Assembly: GCF_012933545.1 (NCBI RefSeq)
Contig: NZ_JAADJU010000001.1
Location: 372,001 to 436,000 of the forward strand
Source of the DNA: Rouxiella aceris
GTDB taxonomy: Bacteria > Pseudomonadota > Gammaproteobacteria > Enterobacterales > Enterobacteriaceae
DNA: 64,000 nucleotides
Direction: 5' to 3'
The position numbers and the translations under genes are program-made. The notes below the pieces were generated by a model. The model ran no database searches. It was not told the DNA's origin and was given only the letters and a program-made list of their open reading frames with translations. This document shows positions 36,988 to 45,785 of this stretch, piece after piece. Positions within the stretch are counted from its first letter, which is position 1; each line of letters begins with the position of its first letter.

Positions 36988-37996
36988 GTTTTACGGCTTG
37001 CTGTAATACCGGGCGATAGCCAAACAATCCGGCAGAACCACCGGTGTGAATAAACACCACATTGTCGTCTTTGCCAAAATGCCCCTTGCGCACCAAATCG
37101 ATCAACCCGGCCATGCCTTTGCCGGAGTACACCGGATCAAGCAAGATCCCTTCCAGCTGCGCCAGCAAGGTTACTGCCTCCAGCATACCGGCCGTTGGCA
37201 AGCCGTAGCCATCGCCAACATAATCACTGTTGACCACAATGGCGCTGTGCGGAAGTTCGCCCGGTACGCCCAATAAATCGCGGGTGCGTTGGGCCAGGGC
37301 ATAAACATTTTGTTCCTGTTTTTCTCTTGGGGCACGCACGCTGATACCCAATAGCGGAATACCGCTGTTGGTGGCAGTCAGACCGGCCACCAGCCCGGCT
37401 TGCGTACCGGTACTGCCGGTGGCATGCACAATATGGTCAATGCGCAAACGCTGCTGGCTCGACTGATACAGCAGTTCTTCGGCACAGGCAACATAACCCA
37501 GAGCACCAATCGGGTTGGAACCACCGCCAGGAATAATATAAGGTTTATGCCCCTCGCCGCGCAGTTTGTCTGCCAACTTCTCCATAGCCAAAGCCATATC
37601 TGTACCGGCCGGTAACTGTTCGACAATGGTGCCGCCCAACAGATTATCCAGTAACACATTGCCTGAGAGCTGGTAATCATCACCGCTATCTGCAACCCGC
37701 TGTTCCAGCAATACCTGGGTTTTCAGGCCAATTTTCGCGGCGGCGGCAATGGTTTGCCGCACATGGTTAGACTGTGTGGCACCCTGGGTGATAATCACCT
37801 CAGCGCCAAGTTGCAAGGCATCCGCCAGCAAAAATTCCAGTTTGCGGGTTTTATTGCCACCGGTTGCCAGACCGGTGCAATCATCACGTTTGATATATAA
37901 ATTCGGGCCGCCCAAATAACGGCTCAAATTGGTTAATGGTTCCAATGGCGTCGGAAAATGCCCTAAAGATAAACGGGGGAAACGTGCTAAATGCAT
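36980..37996 (-). CDS. PLP-dependent D-cysteine desulfhydrase / L-cysteate sulfo-lyase-like enzyme (DcyD/CuyA/ACC-deaminase family)
   Basis: 338-residue fold-type II PLP enzyme. The Schiff-base lysine sits in [10 protein letters not shown] (about residues 46-55), the phosphate site is in [14 protein letters not shown], and the substrate-side motif [17 protein letters not shown] (near the C-terminus) has Thr where ACC deaminases carry Leu, favouring D-cysteine desulfhydrase or cysteate lyase over ACC deaminase. It would convert the amino acid to a 2-oxo acid, ammonia and sulfide or sulfite. Downstream of the LDH2-like gene and overlapping the racemase. Neighbours (SsuABC-like transporter) make an organosulfur substrate likely; exact substrate is inference. 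Confidence 0.85.
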   Translation of the reverse strand: MHLARFPRLSLGHFPTPLEPLTNLSRYLGGPNLYIKRDDCTGLATGGNKTRKLEFLLADALQLGAEVIITQGATQSNHVRQTIAAAAKIGLKTQVLLEQRVADSGDDYQLSGNVLLDNLLGGTIVEQLPAGTDMALAMEKLADKLRGEGHKPYIIPGGGSNPIGALGYVACAEELLYQSSQQRLRIDHIVHATGSTGTQAGLVAGLTATNSGIPLLGISVRAPREKQEQNVYALAQRTRDLLGVPGELPHSAIVVNSDYVGDGYGLPTAGMLEAVTLLAQLEGILLDPVYSGKGMAGLIDLVRKGHFGKDDNVVFIHTGGSAGLFGYRPVLQQAVKHG

Positions 37997-38114
37997 AATA
38001 AATCCTTAATTAATTATTCTTCGATTAAGCCATTCCCGGGAAATAAACAGGCTTCCCGCGATAAATGAACAACCGCTGAATTATCAGCGGATAATAATGG
38101 GTTTAAAATCCGGC

Positions 38115-39140
38115 CTACAGCACCGACAGTTTTTGTAATTCAGCCAACTGCTGCCAGCTGACTTCATCAACTTCAATGCCGTGCTGCCAACGCTGCTGGT
38201 AAGCCTTCTGGGCTTTTTCGCCCGGCAGTAATATTTGATTATCGCTGGCGGAGCTTTTCACCCACTTCAGCAACTCGGGGATCTCCGCCTGATAACTGCT
38301 GGCGCCCCCCAACCGCTGTGGGTCAATTAATATGGACAACATGCTGTTGACGATACGCTTGCCAGGCTCTAACTGGCGTTCGGTCTTACCCCCGGTTAAG
38401 GCGGCACCCAATAATGAACAGACCAGGGATAACCCGGCACCTTTATGCTCGCCAAAGGCCAATAAAGCACCGAACGGCGAGGTCATTAACCAACGCGGAT
38501 CGGTGGTCGGTTGCCCTTCATTATCTACTGCACAACCTGGCGGTAAGGCCTTGCCGGCATTCCAGGCAATACGTGCCTTATTACCGGCAATGGTGCTGGT
38601 GGCAAAATCGAGGATAATCGGCTGGCTGCCTTCGACCGGAATACCAGCGCAAAACGGGTTGGTGCCAAGACGTGCGGCTACCCCCTGCCAGGGCAAGACA
38701 TTGGGGCGGCTATTATTGACATTGGCAAAATGCAAGGACACCAGACCAGCGTCAGCGGCCTGCTCGGCCCAGGCACCAATGCGCCCCAGATGATGGGAGT
38801 TGGCCAGGCTGATCACTGCCACGCCCGTCTCGCGGACGCGCTCAATGCCTTGTGTCATTACTTCTCGCCCGACCACCTGACCAAATCCCTGCTGGCCATC
38901 AAATGCAAGCAACGCCCCAAAATCCGCGGTTTTAACCCCACGCGCCCCAGGATGTAAATCACCTTCGGCTATGGCTGCAACATAACGTGGCAGCATGCTG
39001 ACCCCGTGCGAGTCATGGCCTTTAAGGCTGGCTTCCACCAGATTATTCGCCACTTCACTGGCAATATCTGCGGCAACGTGAATGTCCGTTAAACGGTCGC
39101 GCAGGTATTCACGTAAATAACTGTGACTGAAAACTGGCAT
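38115..39140 (-). CDS. LDH2-family hydroxycarboxylate dehydrogenase, HcxB (YbiC)-like
   Basis: 341 residues of the malate/L-lactate dehydrogenase family 2, closest by eye to E. coli HcxB (YbiC): GHDSHGVSMLPRYV, NSHHLGRIGAWAEQ, RLGTNPFCAGIP, LDFATSTIAGNKARIAW and SPFGALLAFGEHKGAGLSL all have direct counterparts. The HSHG and HH residues are the catalytic and NAD(P)-binding signature of the family. It interconverts a 2-hydroxy acid and a 2-oxo acid, for example sulfolactate/sulfopyruvate or lactate/pyruvate in related systems. First gene of a leftward unit with the desulfhydrase and racemase; divergent from the transporter at 39540. Confidence 0.85.
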   Translation of the reverse strand: MPVFSHSYLREYLRDRLTDIHVAADIASEVANNLVEASLKGHDSHGVSMLPRYVAAIAEGDLHPGARGVKTADFGALLAFDGQQGFGQVVGREVMTQGIERVRETGVAVISLANSHHLGRIGAWAEQAADAGLVSLHFANVNNSRPNVLPWQGVAARLGTNPFCAGIPVEGSQPIILDFATSTIAGNKARIAWNAGKALPPGCAVDNEGQPTTDPRWLMTSPFGALLAFGEHKGAGLSLVCSLLGAALTGGKTERQLEPGKRIVNSMLSILIDPQRLGGASSYQAEIPELLKWVKSSASDNQILLPGEKAQKAYQQRWQHGIEVDEVSWQQLAELQKLSVL

Positions 39141-39539
39141 AATAACTTCCTGTATAACGATGTGAAATTACTATAACGCCAGCAAAAGTACCGATAACAT
39201 ATCAAATACAGATATTGATATGCGAAAAACAGATATTAAAAATAAGTGGCAAGGGAATTTTCAAAGCCAAGTCAGGCAGAATCAATCACAGGGAAGATAC
39301 TTAAATTATCGCTAAGCTTATCCATAGATATGATAACGCCATTTAAAACATAAAAAATCATTAGATAACAATCCACTACAACAACAGGCATCGATAAGTT
39401 ATAGCTTATAGCAAAAAACACCTTATAAATAAAAACCCTCAACCCTAGGATAAGTCATCCATTAAAAAATATGCCATCCTCACGCTTTCTGCCAGTAGCT
39501 TGGTTATTACTCTTTTGATTTAATTACGGCGAGGGTCAA
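39141..39539. promoter_or_regulatory. Divergent promoter region of the organosulfur/amino-acid island
   Basis: About 400 bp, AT-rich, between the hcxB-like gene (minus) and the transporter binding-protein gene (plus). Both operons must start here. The LysR protein at 43492 could bind here; T-N11-A type sequences are present but not distinctive, so no operator is called. Confidence 0.4.
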
Positions 39540-40562
39540 ATGAATTACTCTGCAAAACATAATAAACTTAAAACCGCAGTGGCCGCCTTTACACTTGTTG
39601 GATTGGGATTGGCGCCACTTGGCGCACAGGCAGAAGGCACATTACGCATAGCGCAACAATTTGGCATTGGCTATTTATTGCTGGACGTGGTGCGTGACCA
39701 GCATCTGATCGAAAAACACGGCAAAGCGCTGGGTGTCGATATCAACGTTGACTGGCGTACCCTTTCCGGTGCCACCGCCATTAATGAAGCCTTGATTTCC
39801 GGTGCTCTGGACGTGGCCTCAGCAGGGGTGCCGCCAATGCTTACCGTATGGGATCGCACCAATGGCAAACAAAATATCAAAGCCATTGCCTCGCTGGGCT
39901 CAATGCCGAACTATTTATTAAGCAATAACCCGGCAGTAAAAACCATTGCCGATCTGAGCGATAAAGATCGCATTGCCGTACCCGCTGCCGGTGTCGGCTT
40001 TCAGTCGCGCACCCTGCAAATTGCCAGCGCCGAGCGTTTTGGCGACAAGGATTACCGCCATTTTGACAATATCACCATCAGTCTGCCGCATCCCGATGCC
40101 AGCGCGGCGCTGATTGCCGGCGGCTCGGAAATTTCTGCGCACTTCTCCAGCCCGCCGTTCCAGTATCAGGCACTGGAACATGCCAATGTACATAAAATCC
40201 TTAGTTCTTATGATGTTCTCGGTGGTCAGGCAACCTTCAATGTGCTGTACGCCACCGAAAAATTCCATAATGACAATCCGAAAACCTACCAGGCATTCTA
40301 CGACGCACTGGCCGAAGCCTCGCAATTGGTCAAAAACAACAAGAAGCTGGCAGCTGAGATCTATCTGCGCAGCGAAGACTCTCATCTGTCGACCGAGCTG
40401 GTGCAAAAAATCATCAGCGATCCGGAAATCGACTTTACCATTGCCCCAGAACGCACCTTTGTCTATGCCGAAAAGCTTTATCAGTTAGGGGTATTAAAAA
40501 CCCAGGCCCACTCCTGGAAAGACTATTTCTTCCCGGAAGCCTACAACCAGCCCGGCAGCTAA
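39540..40562 (+). CDS. Periplasmic binding protein of a sulfonate/nitrate-type ABC transporter (SsuA/TauA family)
   Basis: 340-residue NMT1/SsuA-type binding protein with a signal peptide (about residues 1-31, cleavage near AQA-EGT). TLRIAQQFGIGYLLLD at the mature N-terminus, GALDVASAGVPPMLTVWD and VPAAGVGFQSRTLQIASA are recognisable family positions. Such proteins carry sulfonates, taurine, nitrate or pyrimidines. Its ATPase and permease genes follow directly, and racemase, PLP lyase and dehydrogenase genes are nearby, so the ligand is probably an amino-acid-like sulfonate or sulfur compound. That specificity is inference. Confidence 0.88.
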   Translation: MNYSAKHNKLKTAVAAFTLVGLGLAPLGAQAEGTLRIAQQFGIGYLLLDVVRDQHLIEKHGKALGVDINVDWRTLSGATAINEALISGALDVASAGVPPMLTVWDRTNGKQNIKAIASLGSMPNYLLSNNPAVKTIADLSDKDRIAVPAAGVGFQSRTLQIASAERFGDKDYRHFDNITISLPHPDASAALIAGGSEISAHFSSPPFQYQALEHANVHKILSSYDVLGGQATFNVLYATEKFHNDNPKTYQAFYDALAEASQLVKNNKKLAAEIYLRSEDSHLSTELVQKIISDPEIDFTIAPERTFVYAEKLYQLGVLKTQAHSWKDYFFPEAYNQPGS

Positions 40563-40643
40563 GGGCCCTGAGACCAGCAACCCGCAATTTTAGCCTGTTG
40601 CCGTCATGGCGGCAGCAGGACACTCTACTAAGGCAGGCACTTT

Positions 40644-41504
40644 ATGCTTATCGTCACAGACAACACGCCAACGCAGCCGTTATTGCAAGTTTCTGGTGTC
40701 GGGCTGGAATACAAAACCCAAAAACACCATATCCAGGCTACTTATGATGTGAGCTTTGACGTCTATCCAGGCGATCGTTTTATTTTGTTAGGGCCGTCAG
40801 GCTGTGGCAAATCCAGCCTGCTGAAAGCCATTGGCGGGTTTTTATCGCCCAGCCAGGGCACGCTGCGACTGGATGGTGAACTGATCCGTAAACCGGGTCC
40901 GGAACGTATGATGGTGTTTCAGGAGTTTGATCAGTTGCTGCCGTGGAAAACGGTGCTGGACAATACCCTGTTCCCTCTACTGGCCAGTAAAAAATTTCCG
41001 CCAAAAGAAGCGCGCGAACGGGCCCGCCATTTTTTGCATAAAGTCGGGTTATCCGCCTTTGCCGATGCCTATCCGCACACGCTATCCGGTGGTATGAAAC
41101 AACGGGTAGCCATTGCCCGCGCCCTGGCAATGCAACCCAAAATTCTGCTGATGGATGAGCCATTCGCCGCTCTGGATGCCCTCACCCGGCAAAAAATGCA
41201 GGAAGAGCTGCTGGCGTTATGGGATGACGTGGGTTTTACCCTGCTGTTTGTCACACACTCTATTGAAGAGGCGCTGGTGGTGGGCAACCGTATTCTGCTG
41301 CTTTCACCGCACCCGGGGCGAGTACGGGCAGAAATCAATAGCCACCAATTTACGCTGAACGATTACGGCAGTAACGCCTTCCAGGCCAGCGCTCAGCATA
41401 TCCACCAGCTGCTGTTCCCCGGACAACAAGCGGCGCTCAATAGATCTCCACAAGGTCATCAAGATGAACAGACAACCGCCCGTCCGAGCAGAATATCAGC
41501 GTGA
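40644..41504 (+). CDS. ABC transporter ATPase (SsuB/TauB family)
   Basis: 286 residues. Walker A GPSGCGKSSL, Q-loop VFQEFDQLLPWKTVLDN, signature [16 protein letters not shown], Walker B ILLMDEPFAALDALTR and VTHSIEEALVVGNRILLL, all of the TauB/SsuB pattern. A C-terminal tail of about 40 residues overlaps the permease gene by 41 bp, an unusually long overlap. The gene lies 81 bp after the binding-protein gene. Confidence 0.92.
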   Translation: MLIVTDNTPTQPLLQVSGVGLEYKTQKHHIQATYDVSFDVYPGDRFILLGPSGCGKSSLLKAIGGFLSPSQGTLRLDGELIRKPGPERMMVFQEFDQLLPWKTVLDNTLFPLLASKKFPPKEARERARHFLHKVGLSAFADAYPHTLSGGMKQRVAIARALAMQPKILLMDEPFAALDALTRQKMQEELLALWDDVGFTLLFVTHSIEEALVVGNRILLLSPHPGRVRAEINSHQFTLNDYGSNAFQASAQHIHQLLFPGQQAALNRSPQGHQDEQTTARPSRISA

Positions 41505-42330
41505 ACTGGAGCCGCTGCCCGCGATGGCGGTGGCCCACCCATTACCCTTGATCCAGCGATTATGGAACCAGACCTGGTTACGTAAAAGCGTGATCATTTT
41601 GGTACTGCTGCTGTTATGGCAAGCCGGGGCAATGTGGGAAAACAATGACCTGATGTTGCCGAGCCTCTGGCAAACCGGCCATGCCTTTATCGAAGATATG
41701 TTTAACGGCACCTTGCCGGCCAAAATTGCCATTTCGCTAAGTACCCTGCTCAGAGGGTATCTGATTGGCAGCCTGCTGGCCCTGGTGCTCAGTGCCTTCG
41801 CCGCCGCCACTCAGTTAGGGCGCGATTTACTCAGTAGCCTGACCGCTATGCTCAACCCCTTGCCGGCCATTGCCTTATTACCTGTGGCATTACTGTGGTT
41901 TGGTCTGGGTAACAGCAGTCTAATCTTTGTATTGGTGCACGCCGTACTCTGGCCGATGGCACTCAGCACATACAGCGGCTTCCTTGGGGTATCGGAGACC
42001 CTGCGCATGACCGGGCGTAATTATGGCCTGAAGGGCATACGCTATGTGATCTATCTACTGATCCCGGCTGCGCTGCCCGCCATTATCTCCGGCTTGAAAA
42101 ATGGCTGGGCCTTTGCCTGGCGTACCCTGATTGCCGCTGAACTGGTATTTGGTGCCTCCAGCGGCAAAGGTGGACTAGGCTGGTACATCTTTCAAAACCG
42201 TAATGAGCTGTATACCGACCGGGTATTTGCCGGGCTGATTTCAGTGATCATCATTGGTTTATTGGTTGAAGGGCTGGTATTTGCCAGCGTGGAAAAACTC
42301 ACCGTGAAACGCTGGGGTATGCAACGCTAA
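41464..42330 (+). CDS. ABC transporter permease (SsuC/TauC family)
   Basis: 288 residues with about six membrane segments; the N-terminal 40 residues are soluble. The ATPase-contact loop is ETLRMTGRNYGLKGIRYVIY, followed by LIPAALPAIISGLKNGWAFAW, the usual SsuC/TauC/CmpB pattern. It starts inside the ATPase gene (41-bp overlap). Last component of the transporter; followed after 22 bp by the hcxA-like dehydrogenase, so they share a transcript. Confidence 0.92.
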   Translation: MNRQPPVRAEYQRELEPLPAMAVAHPLPLIQRLWNQTWLRKSVIILVLLLLWQAGAMWENNDLMLPSLWQTGHAFIEDMFNGTLPAKIAISLSTLLRGYLIGSLLALVLSAFAAATQLGRDLLSSLTAMLNPLPAIALLPVALLWFGLGNSSLIFVLVHAVLWPMALSTYSGFLGVSETLRMTGRNYGLKGIRYVIYLLIPAALPAIISGLKNGWAFAWRTLIAAELVFGASSGKGGLGWYIFQNRNELYTDRVFAGLISVIIIGLLVEGLVFASVEKLTVKRWGMQR

Positions 42331-42352
42331 GCCCCAAAGAGGAAAGATTATT

Positions 42353-43438
42353 ATGCTCGAAATTAAAGTGCCGCAAAGATATCTCAATCTTGACGGGGTG
42401 ACCGCCAAAGTGGGGGAATATATTGCGCCCCTGGCACAGCAAGTGTTGATCGTTACCAGCCCCAGTGCATGGAAAGCGACCCGGGATCAGGTCGAGTACA
42501 GCTTGCAAGAACAGGGTATCGGCTTTCAACTGAGCTTTTTGTCGGGTCCTTGCAGTGAAAGCGCCGTCAATGCCATTGCACAACAGGCAAGCCTTTATGG
42601 CGCACAGCTGATCCTCGGCATCGGCGGTGGCAGAGTAATGGATGCCGCCAAAGCTGCTGGGGAAAAGCTACAGCAGTTGCCGGTGATTAACCTGCCGACC
42701 ATTGCCGCTACCTGTGCCGCCTGGTCGCCAATTAGCGTGATCTATAATGACCATGGCGGACAAATTGGCCCGCTGACATTGCAACGCCTGCCGGTTTGGG
42801 TACTGGTGGACAGCCAGGTTATTGCTCAAAGCGACAGTCGCTACCTGCAAGCCGGTATCGTCGATGCGCTGGCAAAATGGTATGAATTCCAGCCCTATTT
42901 GCGCCAGGGTGACCAGGGACTCTCGTTGTTATTGAAAGCACAACCGGCCAGACTGGCGTTGGATACCTTTATCAGCCAGGGACAACAAGCGGTTAAAGAC
43001 AACCAGAACGCAGAGGTCACGCCAGCGCTGCGCCAGGTTATCGATGCGGTGATTGCCCTTGCCGGCTTGGCAAACAGCATGCGTGATGAAATCCCGCGGG
43101 TTGGCATTGCACACGCCATTCACAACAGCATGACCCATATTGAGGAACTGCATCACTGGCTGCATGGTGAAAAAGTGGGGTTTGGCCTGGCGGTACAGGC
43201 GTTACTGGAGTCTGACCATGCGCAAACCCGTGAAGAGTTGTTGCCATTATTGAAGATATTTGGCTCACCACTGAGCTTGAGCTACCAGGGCAATGTGCCA
43301 TCGGCCAATCTTGGGCAACAGATTGCGCAACGTATCCATATTGCGCCATCGGTGATCGCCCGGCTTCCTTTCCCATTGGACCAGGACCGTATTGCTAGCG
43401 CGATAGAAACTACCCTCAATCAATATCGTCCTCACTAA
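42353..43438 (+). CDS. Iron-type alcohol dehydrogenase, HcxA (YbdH)-like hydroxycarboxylate dehydrogenase
   Basis: 361 residues of the glycerol dehydrogenase/iron-containing alcohol dehydrogenase superfamily; closest by eye to E. coli HcxA (362 residues). LGIGGGRVMDAAKAAGE is the NAD(P)-binding loop, LPTIAATCAAWSPISVIYND and AGIVDALAKWYEF match HcxA almost block for block, and HAIHNSMTHIEELHHWLHGEK provides metal-ligand histidines. HcxA in E. coli reduces 2-oxo acids such as 2-oxobutanoate and 2-oxoglutarate. Here it follows the SsuABC-like transporter in one transcription unit, opposite an HcxB-like gene, so both known types of hydroxycarboxylate dehydrogenase occur in one island. Confidence 0.85.
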   Translation: MLEIKVPQRYLNLDGVTAKVGEYIAPLAQQVLIVTSPSAWKATRDQVEYSLQEQGIGFQLSFLSGPCSESAVNAIAQQASLYGAQLILGIGGGRVMDAAKAAGEKLQQLPVINLPTIAATCAAWSPISVIYNDHGGQIGPLTLQRLPVWVLVDSQVIAQSDSRYLQAGIVDALAKWYEFQPYLRQGDQGLSLLLKAQPARLALDTFISQGQQAVKDNQNAEVTPALRQVIDAVIALAGLANSMRDEIPRVGIAHAIHNSMTHIEELHHWLHGEKVGFGLAVQALLESDHAQTREELLPLLKIFGSPLSLSYQGNVPSANLGQQIAQRIHIAPSVIARLPFPLDQDRIASAIETTLNQYRPH

Positions 43439-43450
43439 GCGGCAATAAAA

Positions 43451-43480
43451 ACTCTCGGGGTGCCATGCCGCCCCGGGAGT
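43451..43480. terminator. GC-rich hairpin between convergent genes
   Basis: ACTCTCGGGG (43451-43460) pairs with CCCCGGGAGT (43471-43480) with one G-U wobble and a 10-nt loop, in the 53-bp gap between the hcxA-like gene and the convergent LysR gene. No T-run is clear; it could serve both strands. Confidence 0.6.
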
Positions 43481-43491
43481 GATATCCATTA

Positions 43492-44364
43492 CTACGTGGG
43501 CATAGATGCGTCGGTATTTCCCACCATAGCGATAAAGTTATCGCGAATTAAATCCGCATAACGATCATCCCAGGCAATGCCGACATCCCAGCTCACATAA
43601 CGTCCGGTTAACGGGATCTGATTAATGCTCGCCGGGGCAATATGCATAATGCTGTGCGGCAGAATTGCCACGCCAATACCGGCAATCACCAGTGCGAGAA
43701 GGGTTTGAATATCCCCCGCCTCCTGCGTTGACGACGGAAAAAGCTGAGCAGATTGCAGGTACATATCGGTTTGCGCATTCAGTCCCCGGCCACGCTCGTT
43801 ATACAGGCGTAACAGCGGCAGGCGCTTTAACCAGGTTTCCACAGTGCAACCGTAATCTGCGGGTGTCACCATAATTAAATGGTCTTTGAATAACGCCTGA
43901 TAATACAACGGAGCTTTCGCCGGAACCCGGACAAAACCAACTTGCAGTGATCCATTCTCCAACAAATCGTACTGTCTGGTTGACGGAATATCCTCCAGAC
44001 TCACCTCAATTGCCGGGTATAACCGCCGAAATCTGGCGATGCATTGCGGGGCAAAATAGAAGCTGGACAGGCCAAACCCGATGTTGATCCGCCCTTCCTC
44101 TCCCCTGGCAATCTGCTTAGCATGTTGCAAGAAACTGTCGGCCTGCTTCAGCACCTTTATCGCTTCAGGCAGCAGTCGCTGCCCCCCCATCGTCAACTGG
44201 CTTCCATGGCGGCCACGAATAAACAGTGGCGTATTTAGCAATGACTCCAGCAAGTTAATCTGTTTGGTCAGCGCCGGTTGCGTCATCGACAGGGCCAGTG
44301 CCGCTTGCAAATAATTGCCCTTCTCCGCCAACACGACAAAGGCTTTCAGCAGCTTCAGGTTCAT
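43492..44364 (-). CDS. LysR-family transcriptional regulator of the organosulfur/amino-acid island
   Basis: 290 residues. Helix-turn-helix: KAFVVLAEKGNYLQAALALS, then MTQPALTKQINLLESLLNTPLF as standard LysR. The effector domain follows to the end (VIAGIGVAILPHSIMHIAP is typical). It is divergent from the nitrilase gene at 44480 (115 bp) and convergent with the transporter operon, so it is the obvious local regulator of the island. Confidence 0.9.
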   Translation of the reverse strand: MNLKLLKAFVVLAEKGNYLQAALALSMTQPALTKQINLLESLLNTPLFIRGRHGSQLTMGGQRLLPEAIKVLKQADSFLQHAKQIARGEEGRINIGFGLSSFYFAPQCIARFRRLYPAIEVSLEDIPSTRQYDLLENGSLQVGFVRVPAKAPLYYQALFKDHLIMVTPADYGCTVETWLKRLPLLRLYNERGRGLNAQTDMYLQSAQLFPSSTQEAGDIQTLLALVIAGIGVAILPHSIMHIAPASINQIPLTGRYVSWDVGIAWDDRYADLIRDNFIAMVGNTDASMPT

Positions 44365-44479
44365 CTATTACATTCCATTTGGTAATCATGATTAAAAAAC
44401 AATTCATTATAAAGTTATCAGCGAGATTGCTGTAATACCAACACTGTCTCGCCCCCAACTTTAGCTGTGGAGAAATTTG

Positions 44480-45463
44480 ATGAGTAAACCGTTGCCAATT
44501 AAAGCCGCTGTTGTTCAGTTTCAGCATCAGGCCGGTAATAAAAAATATAATCTGCTGGTGATTGAGAAATTTATTGAACAGGCTGCCCTGCAAGGAGTAC
44601 AGATCTTGGCCTTTCCGGAAATGTGCATCACTGGTTATTGGCATGTGCCAAAACTGCCTGCCGAACAGGTTGCCGCACTGGCAGAACCCCTGGCCAGTAG
44701 TCCTTCGCTAGCATTGGTGCGCTCGCTGGCGGCGAAGCATCAGATGATGATCTGCGTGGGTTTGATTGAGCGCGCTGAGAATGGTCATCTTTATAATGCC
44801 TATGTGGCCTGCATGCCGGATGGTGATTTTCATACTCATCGTAAATTGCATGCTTTTGAACACCAGGCGATAAGCAGCGGCGACAGCTATACCGTGTTTG
44901 ACACCCCCTGGGGCGTTAAAGCAGGAATACTGATCTGTTGGGACAACAATCTGGTGGAAAACGTCCGCGCAACCACCTTGCTGGGTGCCGACATACTAAT
45001 AGCACCGCACCAAACCGGTGGCACCCACTCACGCAGTCCGTACGGTATGAAACCGATCCCGCTCGCCTTGTGGGAGCAACGAGTGGAACGAAAAGAGGAG
45101 ATCACCGCAGCTTTCCGCGGCGTCAATGGCCGGGAATGGTTGATGCGCTGGCTTCCCTCTCGCGCCCATGACAATGGTATTTTTATACTTTTCAGCAACG
45201 GCGTCGGCGCTGACGATGATGAAGTCCGCACAGGTAACGCCATGATCCTTAATCCTTATGGTTTTATTATCGAAGAAACCGACGCAGCGGCTGATGCGAT
45301 GGTTACTGCCGAGCTTGATCTGTCACTCATTCCACTCAGCACTGGCCGTCGTTGGATCTACGGGCGACGCCCGGATTTGTATCACATTCTGACTGAACCG
45401 CAGGGTTATGAGCGCGATGCCATTACCGCACGTTTCTCTGAGGAAAAAACCGGTAAGAAATAA
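44480..45463 (+). CDS. Nitrilase/carbon-nitrogen hydrolase family protein
   Basis: 327 residues from ATG 44480, seven nt after GGAG; a TTG one codon upstream is the less likely start. The Glu-Lys-Cys catalytic triad of the superfamily is visible: AFPEMCITGYW (Glu about residue 47), THRKLHAFEH (Lys about 119) and GILICWDNNLVEN (Cys about 153). It cleaves a non-peptide C-N bond (nitrile, amide or N-carbamoyl group) in the cytoplasm. Position next to the LysR gene links it to the transporter and lyase genes, where it could release an amino acid from an amide or N-carbamoyl precursor. Confidence 0.88.
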   Translation: MSKPLPIKAAVVQFQHQAGNKKYNLLVIEKFIEQAALQGVQILAFPEMCITGYWHVPKLPAEQVAALAEPLASSPSLALVRSLAAKHQMMICVGLIERAENGHLYNAYVACMPDGDFHTHRKLHAFEHQAISSGDSYTVFDTPWGVKAGILICWDNNLVENVRATTLLGADILIAPHQTGGTHSRSPYGMKPIPLALWEQRVERKEEITAAFRGVNGREWLMRWLPSRAHDNGIFILFSNGVGADDDEVRTGNAMILNPYGFIIEETDAAADAMVTAELDLSLIPLSTGRRWIYGRRPDLYHILTEPQGYERDAITARFSEEKTGKK

Positions 45464-45531
45464 GATTTTACCGTCCCCATGCCACCATGTAGCCATCGTT
45501 GAACATAGACAGGTGGCTGTCACGCAAAGAT

Positions 45532-45598
45532 GCCCGGTGCAAAATCAAAGCCCGGCGCATACACTATTAACCCTAAACATTCCCATTTTGCGCCGGGC
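45532..45598. other. Competing inverted repeats (two left arms, one right arm)
   Basis: GCCCGGTGCAAAAT (45532-45545) and the shorter GCCCGGCGCA (45550-45559) can each pair with ATTTTGCGCCGGGC (45585-45598); the first with one mismatch over 14 bp, the second perfectly over 10 bp. The arms are mutually exclusive. They lie 70 bp past the stop of the nitrilase gene and could act as a transcript terminator; no T-run follows. Confidence 0.5.
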
Positions 45599-45664
45599 TG
45601 GCTGACGCCATGCAAATTTGCCCGCAAATCCGATAGTTACCAAACGATAGCGCCAGTTGTAAGC

Positions 45665-45686
45665 CCGTTATAGGAGCTTATAACGG
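45665..45686. promoter_or_regulatory. Palindrome upstream of the Gfo/Idh gene
   Basis: CCGTTATA (45665-45672) and TATAACGG (45679-45686) form a perfect 8-bp inverted repeat with a 6-nt centre, 100 bp before the oxidoreductase start. The size fits a dimeric repressor operator; the regulator is unknown. Confidence 0.45.
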
Positions 45687-45785
45687 CATTAGACTCGGTG
45701 CCAGCATCAGACACGGCGCGGCTAAAACTCGTCATAAAGTAGTCATTTAACAATCAATTACAATTAAGCATGTGAGGGAAATGAG

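Noticed and set aside
36980-37996. ACC deaminase
   Set aside because: The C-terminal active-site stretch has HTGG, as in D-cysteine desulfhydrase-like enzymes, rather than the HLGG typical of ACC deaminases.
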